Source of the DNA: Segatella copri
Lineage (GTDB): Bacteria > Bacteroidota > Bacteroidia > Bacteroidales > Bacteroidaceae
Direction: 5' to 3'
Length of the DNA stretch: 64,000 bases
NCBI RefSeq assembly: GCF_009494395.1
Contig: NZ_VZCB01000045.1
Coordinates: 39,206-103,205 of the forward strand
Made by a program: the position numbers and the translations under genes. The notes beneath the pieces were generated by a model. The model saw only the letters and a program-made list of their open reading frames with translations. It made no database searches and was not told the origin of the DNA. Within the stretch, counting starts at the first letter, position 1. Every line of letters begins with the position of its first letter. Below are positions 7,939 through 16,424 of this stretch, piece by piece.

Positions 7939-9729
7939 ATGTATATTGAGAAAAAAAAGTCGCCAGCCGACTTGAAGAAGCTGGATTTGAAGGAGTTGCA
8001 GGTGGTGGCTGATGAAACCAGACAGGCTGTGCTGAACCGTGTGAGCAAGCATGGCGGTCATGTGGGGCCGAACCTGGGATTCGTGGAGGCTACCGTGGCG
8101 CTTCACTACGTTTTTAATGCGCCAAAGGATAAGCTCGTGTTTGACGTAAGCCACCAATGCTATCCGCATAAGGTGCTCACCGGACGAGCTGCGGGATTCC
8201 TCGGCGATGTGGATGACATGAATGCCATTTCGGGCTATTCTTCTCCTGCCGAATGTCCGGAGTATGACAATTTCGAGGTGGGGCATACTTCCACTTCCGT
8301 GAGTCTTGCCACCGGTTTGCAGAAGGCGCGCGACATCAAGGGAACCGATGAGAATATCATCGCCATTATCGGCGACGGCTCCCTTTCTGGCGGCGAGGCT
8401 TTCGAGGGACTGGATGAGGCTTCGGAACTCGGTACGGGCATCATCATCGTGGTGAACGACAACGAAATGTCTATCGCCGAAAATCATGGCGGAATCTATA
8501 AGAACCTGCGTGCCTTGCGCCAGAGCAACGGCACCTGCGAGCACAACTGGTTCAAGGCATGGGGCTTTGAATACAAGTATCTGGAAGAGGGTAACGACAT
8601 CGAAAAACTCATCCAGGTTTTCGAGAGCGTGAAGGATACGGATAAGCCTACCGTGGTTCACATTCACACAGAGAAAGGTCATGGATTTGCGCCAGCCGTA
8701 GCCAATAAGGAGGCTTGGCATTGGGGAATGCCTTTCAATCTGGAAGACGGTTCGCGACCAAGAAGAAATGCCGATGGAACCCTCCCGGAGGTTGCTCCAA
8801 CAGAGGATTACGGTACATTATTCTCCGACTGGATGCTGGGCGAGATGAAGCAGGATAAGACCCTCATCGCCGTAACCGCCGGTACTCCTACCGCAGGCGG
8901 CTTTACTGCAGATAAGCGAAAGTTGGCTGGCAATCAGCACATTGATATGGGAATCGCCGAAGAGCAGGCAGTGGCCATGATTTCGGGAATGGCGAAGGGT
9001 GGATTGCATCCGGTTTGGACCGTTTACAGTACCTTCATCCAACGTACCTACGACCAGATAGCGCAAGACCTCTGCATCAATTCCAACCCAGCCGTAATCA
9101 ACGTGGTAGGAGGCGGAGTGAATTCGATGAACGACATCACCCACATCTGCCTTTTCGATATTCCGATGCTCTGCAGCATTCCTGGGCTCATCTATCTGGC
9201 TCCAACCACCTGCGAGGAGTATTTCGCCATGCTCCGCTGGAGCATTCTGCAGGATAAGAAACCTATCGCCATCCGTGTGCCAAGCAATGGCGTGGTTCAT
9301 ACGTCAGAAGCCGTTGATGCTGAGTATGGTTACGAGGCAAAGTACAAGGTGATGCACCAAGGCGAGAAGGTGGCAGTCATCGCCGCCGGTTCGTTCTATC
9401 AGAAGGGCGAGAATGTAGTCCGCCTGTTGGCTGATAAGGGCATCGATGCTACGCTCATCAATCCCCGTTATCTGAATGAGGTGGATGCCGAAGCGCTGGA
9501 TAGCTTGAAGGCAAACCATCAGTTGGTGGTAACCCTGGAGGATGGCTCGAAGGAGGGCGGCTTCGGCGAGCGCATCGCCTCTTACTATGGCACTTCAGAA
9601 ATGAAGGTGATGGTGGGCGGCATCCGAAAGGGTCTCTACGACAGATACGATGTGAAGAAGTTGCTTTCGGATAATCGCCTGCTCGATGAGCAGATTGTGG
9701 AAGACATCTTGTTAGTGATTAATGATTAG
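7939..9729 (+). CDS. 1-deoxy-D-xylulose-5-phosphate synthase-like, thiamine-diphosphate-dependent enzyme
   Basis: 596 residues with DXS/transketolase architecture: HVGPNLGFVEATVALHYVF, VSHQCYPHKVLTGR, a ThDP-binding motif IIGDGSLSGGEAFEGLDEAS ending in NDNEMSIAEN, then the pyrimidine-binding domain with MGIAEEQAVAMISGMAKGG and a C-terminal transketolase domain. True DXS condenses pyruvate and glyceraldehyde-3-phosphate to start the MEP isoprenoid pathway. Canonical Bacteroidales DXS is about 640 residues and has PGHFAASLG and VGHQAYGHK where this protein has GGHVGPNLG and SHQCYPHK, so this is probably the divergent DXS paralogue found in many gut anaerobes, whose substrate may differ. It is monocistronic, bounded by the hairpin at 9796-9833. 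Confidence 0.8.
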   Translation: MYIEKKKSPADLKKLDLKELQVVADETRQAVLNRVSKHGGHVGPNLGFVEATVALHYVFNAPKDKLVFDVSHQCYPHKVLTGRAAGFLGDVDDMNAISGYSSPAECPEYDNFEVGHTSTSVSLATGLQKARDIKGTDENIIAIIGDGSLSGGEAFEGLDEASELGTGIIIVVNDNEMSIAENHGGIYKNLRALRQSNGTCEHNWFKAWGFEYKYLEEGNDIEKLIQVFESVKDTDKPTVVHIHTEKGHGFAPAVANKEAWHWGMPFNLEDGSRPRRNADGTLPEVAPTEDYGTLFSDWMLGEMKQDKTLIAVTAGTPTAGGFTADKRKLAGNQHIDMGIAEEQAVAMISGMAKGGLHPVWTVYSTFIQRTYDQIAQDLCINSNPAVINVVGGGVNSMNDITHICLFDIPMLCSIPGLIYLAPTTCEEYFAMLRWSILQDKKPIAIRVPSNGVVHTSEAVDAEYGYEAKYKVMHQGEKVAVIAAGSFYQKGENVVRLLADKGIDATLINPRYLNEVDAEALDSLKANHQLVVTLEDGSKEGGFGERIASYYGTSEMKVMVGGIRKGLYDRYDVKKLLSDNRLLDEQIVEDILLVIND

Positions 9730-9795
9730 TTATTAATGATTAATTATTAATGATTAGTTATTAGTTAGTCGGCATAGTTAGTTTTTATTTAACGA

Positions 9796-9833
9796 GAAAT
9801 CCAAGCCGGAGAATGATCTCTAGCTTGGATTTC
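9796..9833. terminator. Hairpin terminator between convergent genes
   Basis: A perfect 11-bp stem GAAATCCAAGC / GCTTGGATTTC with a 16-nt loop, flanked by T-rich DNA on the plus side. It probably ends both the DXS-like gene and the minus-strand gene at 9901. Just before it, 9722-9777 is a run of near-identical TTATTAATGATTAA-type repeats starting at the stop codon. Confidence 0.65.
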
Positions 9834-9900
9834 TTCTGTTTTATCATCGAATGTTTGTCTTAATCTCATCTTAATCTTAGTCATCATTCCAGTCATTATC

Positions 9901-10482
9901 TCAATCATCGTCATCGTCATCATCGTCATCATCATCCCAATCTCTATCGTGCTTCCACTTCTTCTTGTCGTGCTTCCACTTCTTATCGTGCTTGTGATGC
10001 TTGTGATGTTTGTGATGCTTGTCTGGCTTTCCTGGTCCATAAGTTACATGGGTACCGCCTGGCCATCCTGGTCTTCCGTAGCTGCACTCAGGGCGAGGGC
10101 GGCGCTTGTCGTGTCCCCAGTTATGCTTTGGATATTTGGTGTAAATATGGTGAACATACACATGATTATTCCAGCCGATAGGGCGATAGAAATAGTATGA
10201 GTTTATGAATTTCTTCCATTGTCTGGCGGTCATCATGCGCTTGAGCTGCTTGTTGCGGTAATGCCAGCCGTAGGCATCGATGTCGCGATAGCTGCGGATG
10301 CCGTCCAGGTAGGTGAAGTTGATGTTCAGGAGATTGTTGCGCTGGGCGCTGCTCAATCCCAGTTCCACCACCATCTTATCTGTGATAAAACGGGCTTCTG
10401 CCTGAATATTTGTCAGTCTCTGAGCATTCATAGATGTTATCATCATCCATGTCGCTACGATTGTCATCATTATTCGTTTCAT
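9901..10482 (-). CDS. Secreted His/Lys/Asp-rich protein, function unknown
   Basis: 193 residues. A signal peptide (about 1-20, ending SMNAQ) is followed by a domain with two helices, ITDKMVVELGLSSAQRNNLL and MMTARQWKKFINSYYFYRPI, which recalls Spy/CpxP-like or LTXXQ-type periplasmic proteins (weak resemblance). The C-terminal third is a repetitive HHKHHKH and DKKWKHDKKKWKHD tract ending in a run of Asp to the last codon. Such a tail could bind metal ions or cationic surfaces (inference). A consensus promoter lies at 10532-10562. It is divergent from the phosphatase operon. Confidence 0.65.
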   Translation of the reverse strand: MKRIMMTIVATWMMITSMNAQRLTNIQAEARFITDKMVVELGLSSAQRNNLLNINFTYLDGIRSYRDIDAYGWHYRNKQLKRMMTARQWKKFINSYYFYRPIGWNNHVYVHHIYTKYPKHNWGHDKRRPRPECSYGRPGWPGGTHVTYGPGKPDKHHKHHKHHKHDKKWKHDKKKWKHDRDWDDDDDDDDDDD

Positions 10483-10531
10483 AACTGTCTTCTCTTTAAA
10501 GGGTTATTACTGCATTTATTTATTTCTGGTG

Positions 10532-10562
10532 CAAAGATAGGGAGAATAGCTGAAAAAAGCAA
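10532..10562 (-). promoter_or_regulatory. Promoter of the His/Asp-rich protein gene
   Basis: Minus strand: TTG 10562-10560, 20-nt spacer, TATCTTTG 10539-10532. Just upstream, GGGAAAA (10564-10570) and TTTTCCC (10588-10594) form an imperfect hairpin that may insulate the two divergent promoters. Confidence 0.6.
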
Positions 10563-10686
10563 AGGGAAAACCATAATCTGATGTATGATTTTCCCTAAAA
10601 GCATCGGGGAGATTCCTGTAATAAGATTGTAGTATCTTTTATCTGTTAATTCAAATCCTTGTAACCTCATTGACACATAATACCCC

Positions 10687-10694
10687 TACCTTTG
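10687..10694 (+). promoter_or_regulatory. -7 box of the phosphatase-receptor operon
   Basis: TACCTTTG at 10687-10694, about 85 nt upstream of the start. TTG at 10659-10661 is 25 nt away, longer than optimal. The leader contains the short dyad CCCCGGAAGGGG (10719-10730). Confidence 0.45.
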
Positions 10695-10778
10695 CACCCG
10701 AAATTTAACAGATACAACCCCGGAAGGGGAAAGGTATCATCAATATTTAATAAGGTATTATAGTCAGATAAAGAAAAA

Positions 10779-11849
10779 ATGGAAAAGAAAGTATCGGGTA
10801 AGCATAGCAGCATGAATGGCTTTGCTATGATAAAAGGTAGAATGGCTACTGTAGTTTTGGCTTCGGCTTTATTGTTGGGTGGAGGCTTGACTGCACAGGC
10901 GCAAAACGCAGCATTAACAACCTGCTCTCAGAGTACTGCAACCGCCATTCCGCAGAATCCAAACTGGAAGGCGAATGCTGCCGAATGGCAGAAACTGAAG
11001 GGCGAAATCACCCTCTACATGACCAATGATATGGGTCGCAACGGCTACTACGACCAGAAGCCTATCGCCGAACTGATGGGCGAGATGGCGGGCACGGTAG
11101 ATCCAGAATGCGTACTTGCCGTGGGTGACATCCACCATTTCAATGGCGTGGCTTCTACCCAGGATCCTCTGTGGCTTACCAATTACGAATGGGTTTATTC
11201 TCATCCCGACCTGATGCTCAACTGGTTCCCTGTTTGCGGCAATCATGAGTATCGTGGTAATACCCAGGCTTTTATGGACTACGGCAAGGTAAGCCGACGC
11301 TGGATGATGCCAGCCAAATATTATACCAAGGTGTTCGACCACAAGGGAACCACCGTGCGCGTCATCTTCCTCGACACCACGCCCCTCATCGATTCTTACC
11401 GCAAGAATCCGGAAATCTATCCTGATGCCTGCAAGCAGGATGCCGAGGCTCAGCTCTCCTGGCTCGACGAAACCCTGAAGAATGCCAAGGAAGACTGGGT
11501 CATCGTGGTAGGCCATCATCCTATCTACGCCTACACCACAAAGAAGGAGAATGAGCGCCTCGACATGCAGAAGCACCTCCTTCCTATCCTCCATAAATAT
11601 AATAATGTGGCGATTTATGCCTGCGGTCACATCCACAACTTCCAGCACATCCAGAAGAAGGGCGACAACATCGACTACGTAGTCAATTCCTCTTCTTCTC
11701 TGGCTCGTCCTGTGAAGCCTATCGATGGCACCGTGTTCTGCAGTCCAGCCGATGGTTTCTCTGTATTTACAGCAGATAAGAAGCAGCTCAGAATGTCGAT
11801 GATTGACAAGGATGGAAAAATCATCCACACGATTACAAAAAGTAAGTGA
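10779..11849 (+). CDS. Tartrate-resistant (type 5) acid phosphatase-like metallophosphoesterase, secreted
   Basis: 356 residues; a signal peptide ends near TAQAQ (residue 42), and internal Met codons at 12, 17 and 22 are alternative starts. The binuclear metallophosphoesterase motifs are present: TNDMG (82-86), GDIHHFNG (116-123), GNHE (154-157), GHHP (245-248) and GHIH (283-286). The stretch KVSRRWMMPAKYY resembles animal ACP5 (KISKRWNFPSPFY). In ACP5 the second motif is GDNFYFTG, with Tyr as the purple-colour iron ligand; here that position is His120. The enzyme probably hydrolyses phosphomonoesters in the periplasm or at the cell surface. It is first in an operon with a TonB-dependent receptor (42 nt on) and a surface lipoprotein, suggesting coupled phosphate-ester cleavage and import (inference). 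Confidence 0.8.
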   Translation: MEKKVSGKHSSMNGFAMIKGRMATVVLASALLLGGGLTAQAQNAALTTCSQSTATAIPQNPNWKANAAEWQKLKGEITLYMTNDMGRNGYYDQKPIAELMGEMAGTVDPECVLAVGDIHHFNGVASTQDPLWLTNYEWVYSHPDLMLNWFPVCGNHEYRGNTQAFMDYGKVSRRWMMPAKYYTKVFDHKGTTVRVIFLDTTPLIDSYRKNPEIYPDACKQDAEAQLSWLDETLKNAKEDWVIVVGHHPIYAYTTKKENERLDMQKHLLPILHKYNNVAIYACGHIHNFQHIQKKGDNIDYVVNSSSSLARPVKPIDGTVFCSPADGFSVFTADKKQLRMSMIDKDGKIIHTITKSK

Positions 11850-11874
11850 AGAGTGAAGAACGAAGAGTGAAGAA
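11846..11874 (+). repeat. GAAGAGT simple repeat abutting the phosphatase stop codon
   Basis: Reiterated GTGAAGAGTGAAGAA and GAAGAGTGAAGAA units begin at the stop codon and fill the spacer to the receptor gene. The same 29-mer occurs on the minus strand at 20107-20135, just after the tolC-like stop. Confidence 0.7.
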
Positions 11875-11890
11875 TTCAATAGCGATATAG

Positions 11891-14692
11891 ATGAAAAGAT
11901 TTTTACTGAGTGCGGCGCTTCTTGCCGCTGCAACTACCGCCATCCAGGCCCACACGCTGGATGGTGTAGTCAAGGATAACAAAACGGGCGAGCCCCTCAT
12001 CGGAACCGTAATCCGAGTAAAGGAGCTGCCCAACGTGAGTACCACCACCGGACTTGATGGTACTTTCACCCTGCATGAACTGCCAGATAAAGGCAAGTTT
12101 ACCATCATCGTTTCCTACATGTCTTACAAAACCAAGGAGATGGTTATAGATGTGGCTAAGAAAAATAAGGTGGATATTCCGATGAATGAAGACCTGAAGC
12201 AGTTGGGCGAAGTGGTGGTTACCGGTCATCGTGAATACCGCAGCGACCGCAGCGCCATTGAATCCGTGAAAAATGCCGGCAACGTGCTCAACGTGATGAG
12301 CCAGCAGAGCATCCAGCTTTCGCCTGACGTCAACGTGGCGAGCGTTCTGCAGCGAGTATCGGGTGTCACCATGGAGCGTGATGCATCGGGCGAGGCTTCC
12401 TACGCCATCCTCCGAGGCATGGACAAGCGCTACAACTACACCCTGGTAAACGGCGTGAAGATTCCAAGTCCGGATGATAAAAACCGTTACATCCCATTGA
12501 ATATCTTCCCTTCAGATCTGATGGACCGCCTCGTGGTTTCCAAGTCTCTTACTGCCGATATGGAAGGCGATGCAGCCGGTGGCGTGGTGGATATGGTGAT
12601 GAAGGATGCCCCATCCCGTTTCCAGATTCAGGCGAATGCAGCCATCGGAGCAAGTGATTATTTCTGGAAGGATGGCAGAGATTATCTTACCAGCAACCGC
12701 TCTGATTATACAAAGAAATCTCCTTACGAGGCTTTCGGAAAAGACTACAAGGCGCAGATGAGCGATTTCAAGAACGGTCCTGTTCAGTTGAAGAGCCATT
12801 CCATGACATCTCCTAATTTTATAGGAGGTCTGAGCATCGGCAACCGCTTCTGGAACGACCGCCTGGGCGTGATGCTTGCCGGAAGCGTGCAGAATGTTTT
12901 CCGTGGCACCGAGCGCACCTACAATTCCGTAAAGATGGCTTCGGGCGAGCAGGCCATGTACATTTCCAATCTGCAGCATCGCTATTATAGCATCCACGAC
13001 CTTACTGCGGGTGCTCATGCCAAGTTCGACTTAACCCTGCCTCGCCATAAGCTGGAATGGTACAACATGTATGTGCGCACCAATTCCAAGGGCACCAGAT
13101 ACAACAATAGCGTCAACACCGAATACATCGGAGCCGACAGCTACACCCAGGATGATGAGGTGCGCTCTCTCTCAACCACCCAGAGCATCTTCGCCACCAA
13201 TCTGAAAGGTACGCATCATCTTACCAAGGATTTTACCGTAGATTGGTCGGGCGTGTTCTCGCAGGCTAAGGAGGAAGATCCGGATAGAACTTACGTTACC
13301 CTGACGAATACCGTGAGCAGAAAAGCCGAGAATGGCGGCGATGCCGTTTCGGGTTCCATCTGGGAAGGCGACAAGAACATCACCAAGACCCTGCCTAAAA
13401 GTGCCGAACGCCGATTCCAACACAACAAGGATACCGATTGGGCGGGTTACATCAACCTCTCTTACGATACCCGTTTCGCCAACGATGTGGAAGCACTCTG
13501 GAAGGCGGGTGCACAGTATCGCAGAAAGGAACGCAGCAATAGATATTATTCTTACATCTTCAATCCAGCCGACATCTCGCAGCAATTGGATGGCAACGGA
13601 ATAGACCAGTATGCCAACATCGATTGGGTTTGCAAGACTCCTTATTCTCAGGCTTCTCAGCTCAACTACGATTCCAAGGAGCACATCGGCGGAGCCTACG
13701 CCATGGTAACCCTGAAGAGCGAGGTGGGCGAACTGAATGCCGGTTTCCGTGTCGAGCACACCAACCAGATTTACACCATGCTCCAGCACTTCCGCAACAT
13801 GGGACAGGTGGGCGAGCAGAGCTACTGGGATTATCTGCCATCGGCATCCATCAAGTGGACGCCAACCAAGAAGATGAATGTGCGTCTCTCTTACTATCGC
13901 TCCATCAACCGTCCGGGCTTTTACGAGATAGTGCCTTATCAGATTCAGGGCGAGGAGTATCAGGAAAAAGGTAATCCAAACCTGAAGCGTGCCCGCATCG
14001 ACAACATCGACCTGCGCTGGGAGTGGTTCCCAAGCAAGACCGAGCAGATTCTTGCCGGCGTATTCTATAAGAATCTGAAAGACCCTATAGAGCAGGTGTT
14101 CGTAACATCGGATGGAAAGATTGGCGCCGGAACCGATGCTTACTACATGCCTGACAACCTGGGTAATGCCAGGAACATGGGCTTCGAAATCGATGTGATC
14201 AAGTACATCCGCCACTTCGGAGTAAAGGCGAATTATACTTACACTCATTCTGAAATCACCACCTCGAAGCGTGAGTACCAGGAGGGTAGTGCCGAGTATA
14301 AGACGGGTGTAACCCAGACCCGTCCGCTGGTTAACCAGGCTCCTCATACCGCCAACATCTCCTTATTATATAAGGATACGGAGCATGGCTGGAACGCTCA
14401 GTTGGCCTCTTCCTTCACGGGCACCAAGCTCGCCCTGGTTTCTCCCTTCAAGGATGCCGACCAGTGGGACAAGGCGATGTTTGGTCTCGACCTGAGTGCC
14501 GAGAAGCAATTCAAGAACGGCATCTCCATCTTCTTCAAGGCAAACAATCTGCTCGATGCCAAGCGTGAGAGATACTTGAAGACCGTGAACAAGAGTAACC
14601 TGGAGTATGAGGGTCAGAAGAGCGATAAGACCATCGTGGGAACTTATCAGTATGGCAGAACCTTCCTTCTGGGAGTAAGATACAAACTTTAA
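11891..14692 (+). CDS. TonB-dependent receptor
   Basis: A 933-residue outer-membrane transporter. Signal peptide (1-20, ending TAIQA), CarboxypepD_reg-like domain (about 22-105: LDGVVKDNKTGEPLIGTVIR), TonB-box-like LGEVVVTG, plug (about 120-235: NVASVLQRVSGVTMERD, AILRGMDKRYNYTLVNGVKI, SDLMDRLVVSKSLTADMEGD) and a 22-strand-type barrel ending FLLGVRYKL with a terminal hydrophobic residue. The plug resembles the TonB-Xanth-Caul type rather than a SusC. It is complete. Flanked by a secreted phosphatase and a beta-helix lipoprotein in one operon, it probably imports a product or substrate of the phosphatase (inference). Confidence 0.92.
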   Translation: MKRFLLSAALLAAATTAIQAHTLDGVVKDNKTGEPLIGTVIRVKELPNVSTTTGLDGTFTLHELPDKGKFTIIVSYMSYKTKEMVIDVAKKNKVDIPMNEDLKQLGEVVVTGHREYRSDRSAIESVKNAGNVLNVMSQQSIQLSPDVNVASVLQRVSGVTMERDASGEASYAILRGMDKRYNYTLVNGVKIPSPDDKNRYIPLNIFPSDLMDRLVVSKSLTADMEGDAAGGVVDMVMKDAPSRFQIQANAAIGASDYFWKDGRDYLTSNRSDYTKKSPYEAFGKDYKAQMSDFKNGPVQLKSHSMTSPNFIGGLSIGNRFWNDRLGVMLAGSVQNVFRGTERTYNSVKMASGEQAMYISNLQHRYYSIHDLTAGAHAKFDLTLPRHKLEWYNMYVRTNSKGTRYNNSVNTEYIGADSYTQDDEVRSLSTTQSIFATNLKGTHHLTKDFTVDWSGVFSQAKEEDPDRTYVTLTNTVSRKAENGGDAVSGSIWEGDKNITKTLPKSAERRFQHNKDTDWAGYINLSYDTRFANDVEALWKAGAQYRRKERSNRYYSYIFNPADISQQLDGNGIDQYANIDWVCKTPYSQASQLNYDSKEHIGGAYAMVTLKSEVGELNAGFRVEHTNQIYTMLQHFRNMGQVGEQSYWDYLPSASIKWTPTKKMNVRLSYYRSINRPGFYEIVPYQIQGEEYQEKGNPNLKRARIDNIDLRWEWFPSKTEQILAGVFYKNLKDPIEQVFVTSDGKIGAGTDAYYMPDNLGNARNMGFEIDVIKYIRHFGVKANYTYTHSEITTSKREYQEGSAEYKTGVTQTRPLVNQAPHTANISLLYKDTEHGWNAQLASSFTGTKLALVSPFKDADQWDKAMFGLDLSAEKQFKNGISIFFKANNLLDAKRERYLKTVNKSNLEYEGQKSDKTIVGTYQYGRTFLLGVRYKL

Positions 14693-14718
14693 AAGTTAAA
14701 AAAGAAAAAAGGTAAGAA

Positions 14719-16104
14719 ATGAAAAAGATAAGTACTTTTGCTGCTTTGCTGTTGATGGCAGCAGCTGCAATGTTCTCCACATCTTGCGAGAACGATAATA
14801 TCAATCCATACGATTACGTGAATAATGGAGGTAATGGCAATGAGAACCAGGGTTCTAAAGATGTCATCACAACGAAGGTGGCAGAATATCCAGTAGGTTC
14901 TGTGGTTTGGAGCAAGGATACTACCCTGAGCGAGAGCGTTGAGATTCCTGTAGGAGCATCGCTCTACATTGAGCCGGGTGTAACCGTTACCTGCAAATCT
15001 GCGGTTAAGGTGCCTGTAGAGATCGTGGTGTTGGGCAATCTCTATTGTATGGGAACTGCCGAAAAGCCAGTAGTCTTTACTTCTGATACTAGGAAGCCTG
15101 CCGATTGGGGCGGCATCATCTGCGGATATAATTCAGAAGAGGTGGTGCTCAACCACGTGGATGTGGCCTATGCCGGTGCTACTCCTACCGAGAGTTCAGC
15201 TTCTTTCCAGAACAAGCTTTTCAAGACCACCATCGATGGCGGTGTGCCAGCCTTCCACTTCTGTAATGTAAACGGCAAGTTTGTGATGACCAACAGTTTC
15301 TTCCATGACAACTACAACGACCAGACTTACTTTACAGGTGGTAACGGCGTGATTATCAACAACATCTTCGCCGATAGCGGAAATGCTGCCGATGGCGGTG
15401 AGGCCATCAACGTAAAGGCAGGTTGCAAGCTCGATGTAGCCAACAACATCATCTACAATGCCTGCACCAACGCTTTCAAACTTTCTAATGCCGGCAATAG
15501 CGAGGTAATCCCTCTCTCTGAGATGACCGTCTATAACAACACCATCATCCACTGCGGCTGGCGCCGTTCCAAAAACAAGAAGGGTGGTTCTGTCTGGGTA
15601 GAGAAGGCAGCGAAGCCAGTCTTCGTGAACAACCTCATCTACGATTCCCGTTTCGGACTGAAGCAGCCAAAGAAGGATGGTGCTGATATGGAGCACAGTC
15701 GTCTTACACCAAACTACTACTTTGCATCTACAGAGACAGGCGTAGTGCAGATGGCGAAGGATGCAGAGCTCGGCATCTGGTTTGATACCGATATCAAGAG
15801 CAGCGTGGCTGGTCAGCTCAATCCTCTCTTCAAGAGTTTCAAGCAGAGCGACAAGATGAACATCAATTGCGAAATTGATGATGTAGCCCAGGGTGCTCCA
15901 TTGGCATTCGACAAGAGTTGGAATTTCGATTATCAGGCAGGCAGTCCTGCCCTCTCAGGAGGTGTAACCGATTTTGTCCGTCTTTTCCCACAAGGTCTGC
16001 CATTCTTCGGTATGAAGCAGGTAAATTTCCTGGATAAGAATAACGACCAGAACTATTACTTCGCCGCCCCATTGCCAAGCGCAAGATTCGGAGCAAGATT
16101 GTAA
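14719..16104 (+). CDS. Right-handed beta-helix surface lipoprotein
   Basis: 461 residues. A lipoprotein signal peptide with Cys23 (FSTSC) is followed by an Asn/Gly-rich linker and then repeated beta-helix coils (about 70-330: SLYIEPGVTVTC, VVLGNLYCMGTAEKPVVFTS, GVIINNIFADS, VYNNTIIHCG, FVNNLIYDSRFG). No polysaccharide-lyase catalytic motif was recognised. It starts 27 nt after the TonB-dependent receptor and ends the operon, occupying the place where SusC-type systems carry SusD. It may be a binding partner of the receptor (inference). Confidence 0.75.
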   Translation: MKKISTFAALLLMAAAAMFSTSCENDNINPYDYVNNGGNGNENQGSKDVITTKVAEYPVGSVVWSKDTTLSESVEIPVGASLYIEPGVTVTCKSAVKVPVEIVVLGNLYCMGTAEKPVVFTSDTRKPADWGGIICGYNSEEVVLNHVDVAYAGATPTESSASFQNKLFKTTIDGGVPAFHFCNVNGKFVMTNSFFHDNYNDQTYFTGGNGVIINNIFADSGNAADGGEAINVKAGCKLDVANNIIYNACTNAFKLSNAGNSEVIPLSEMTVYNNTIIHCGWRRSKNKKGGSVWVEKAAKPVFVNNLIYDSRFGLKQPKKDGADMEHSRLTPNYYFASTETGVVQMAKDAELGIWFDTDIKSSVAGQLNPLFKSFKQSDKMNINCEIDDVAQGAPLAFDKSWNFDYQAGSPALSGGVTDFVRLFPQGLPFFGMKQVNFLDKNNDQNYYFAAPLPSARFGARL

Positions 16105-16126
16105 ACAGTAATTATAAAAAAGAAAA

Positions 16127-16168
16127 GCATGCAGGCTATAGAAATGTAGCTTGCACGCTTTTTTTTTC
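16127..16168 (+). terminator. Terminator of the phosphatase-receptor-lipoprotein operon
   Basis: A 12-bp stem GCATGCAGGCTA / TAGCTTGCACGC with one mismatch and one G-T pair (16127-16138 and 16147-16158), followed by T-rich DNA from 16159. Confidence 0.8.
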
Positions 16169-16268
16169 ATGTTTCTACTCTCCTTTTCATGTTGATCTTG
16201 GGAAAAGTTTAGGTTGTTACAGAAAAAGTATTGATTGTAACTGGAAAAGATTTTCTTTAATCCTTTTG

Positions 16269-16385
16269 AAATCTCCGTTCATAGACGTTGAACCGCGGTT
16301 CAGCGTCTTTGAACGGCGGTTCAACGTCTTTGAACGGCGGTTCAACGTCTTTGAACGGACATTCAACGTCGGTGAACGGAGATTT
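16269..16385. repeat. Palindromic tandem array, 21-bp unit
   Basis: Three near-identical 21-bp units (TTTGAACGGCGGTTCAACGTC and variants) lie between degenerate copies. Each contains a dyad (GAAC..GTTC). The outer ends, ATCTCCGTTCA (16271-16281) and TGAACGGAGAT (16373-16383), are exact reverse complements, so the block can also fold as one long stem. It lies between the lipoprotein terminator and the 3' end of the SDR gene; the rest of 16169-16424 shows nothing else. Confidence 0.75.
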
Positions 16386-16424
16386 TATCCAGGTATAAAA
16401 TCAAATGCAAGTACAGTTTCTGTA

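Noticed and set aside
10914..11933. Long minus-strand open frame (339 codons) opposite the phosphatase gene
   Set aside because: It mirrors the coding strand, has no family resemblance, and starts inside the receptor gene. The GC-rich third positions of the real gene explain it.
13172..14347. 391-codon minus-strand frame opposite the TonB receptor
   Set aside because: No domain pattern and fully contained in a gene with clear homology on the other strand.
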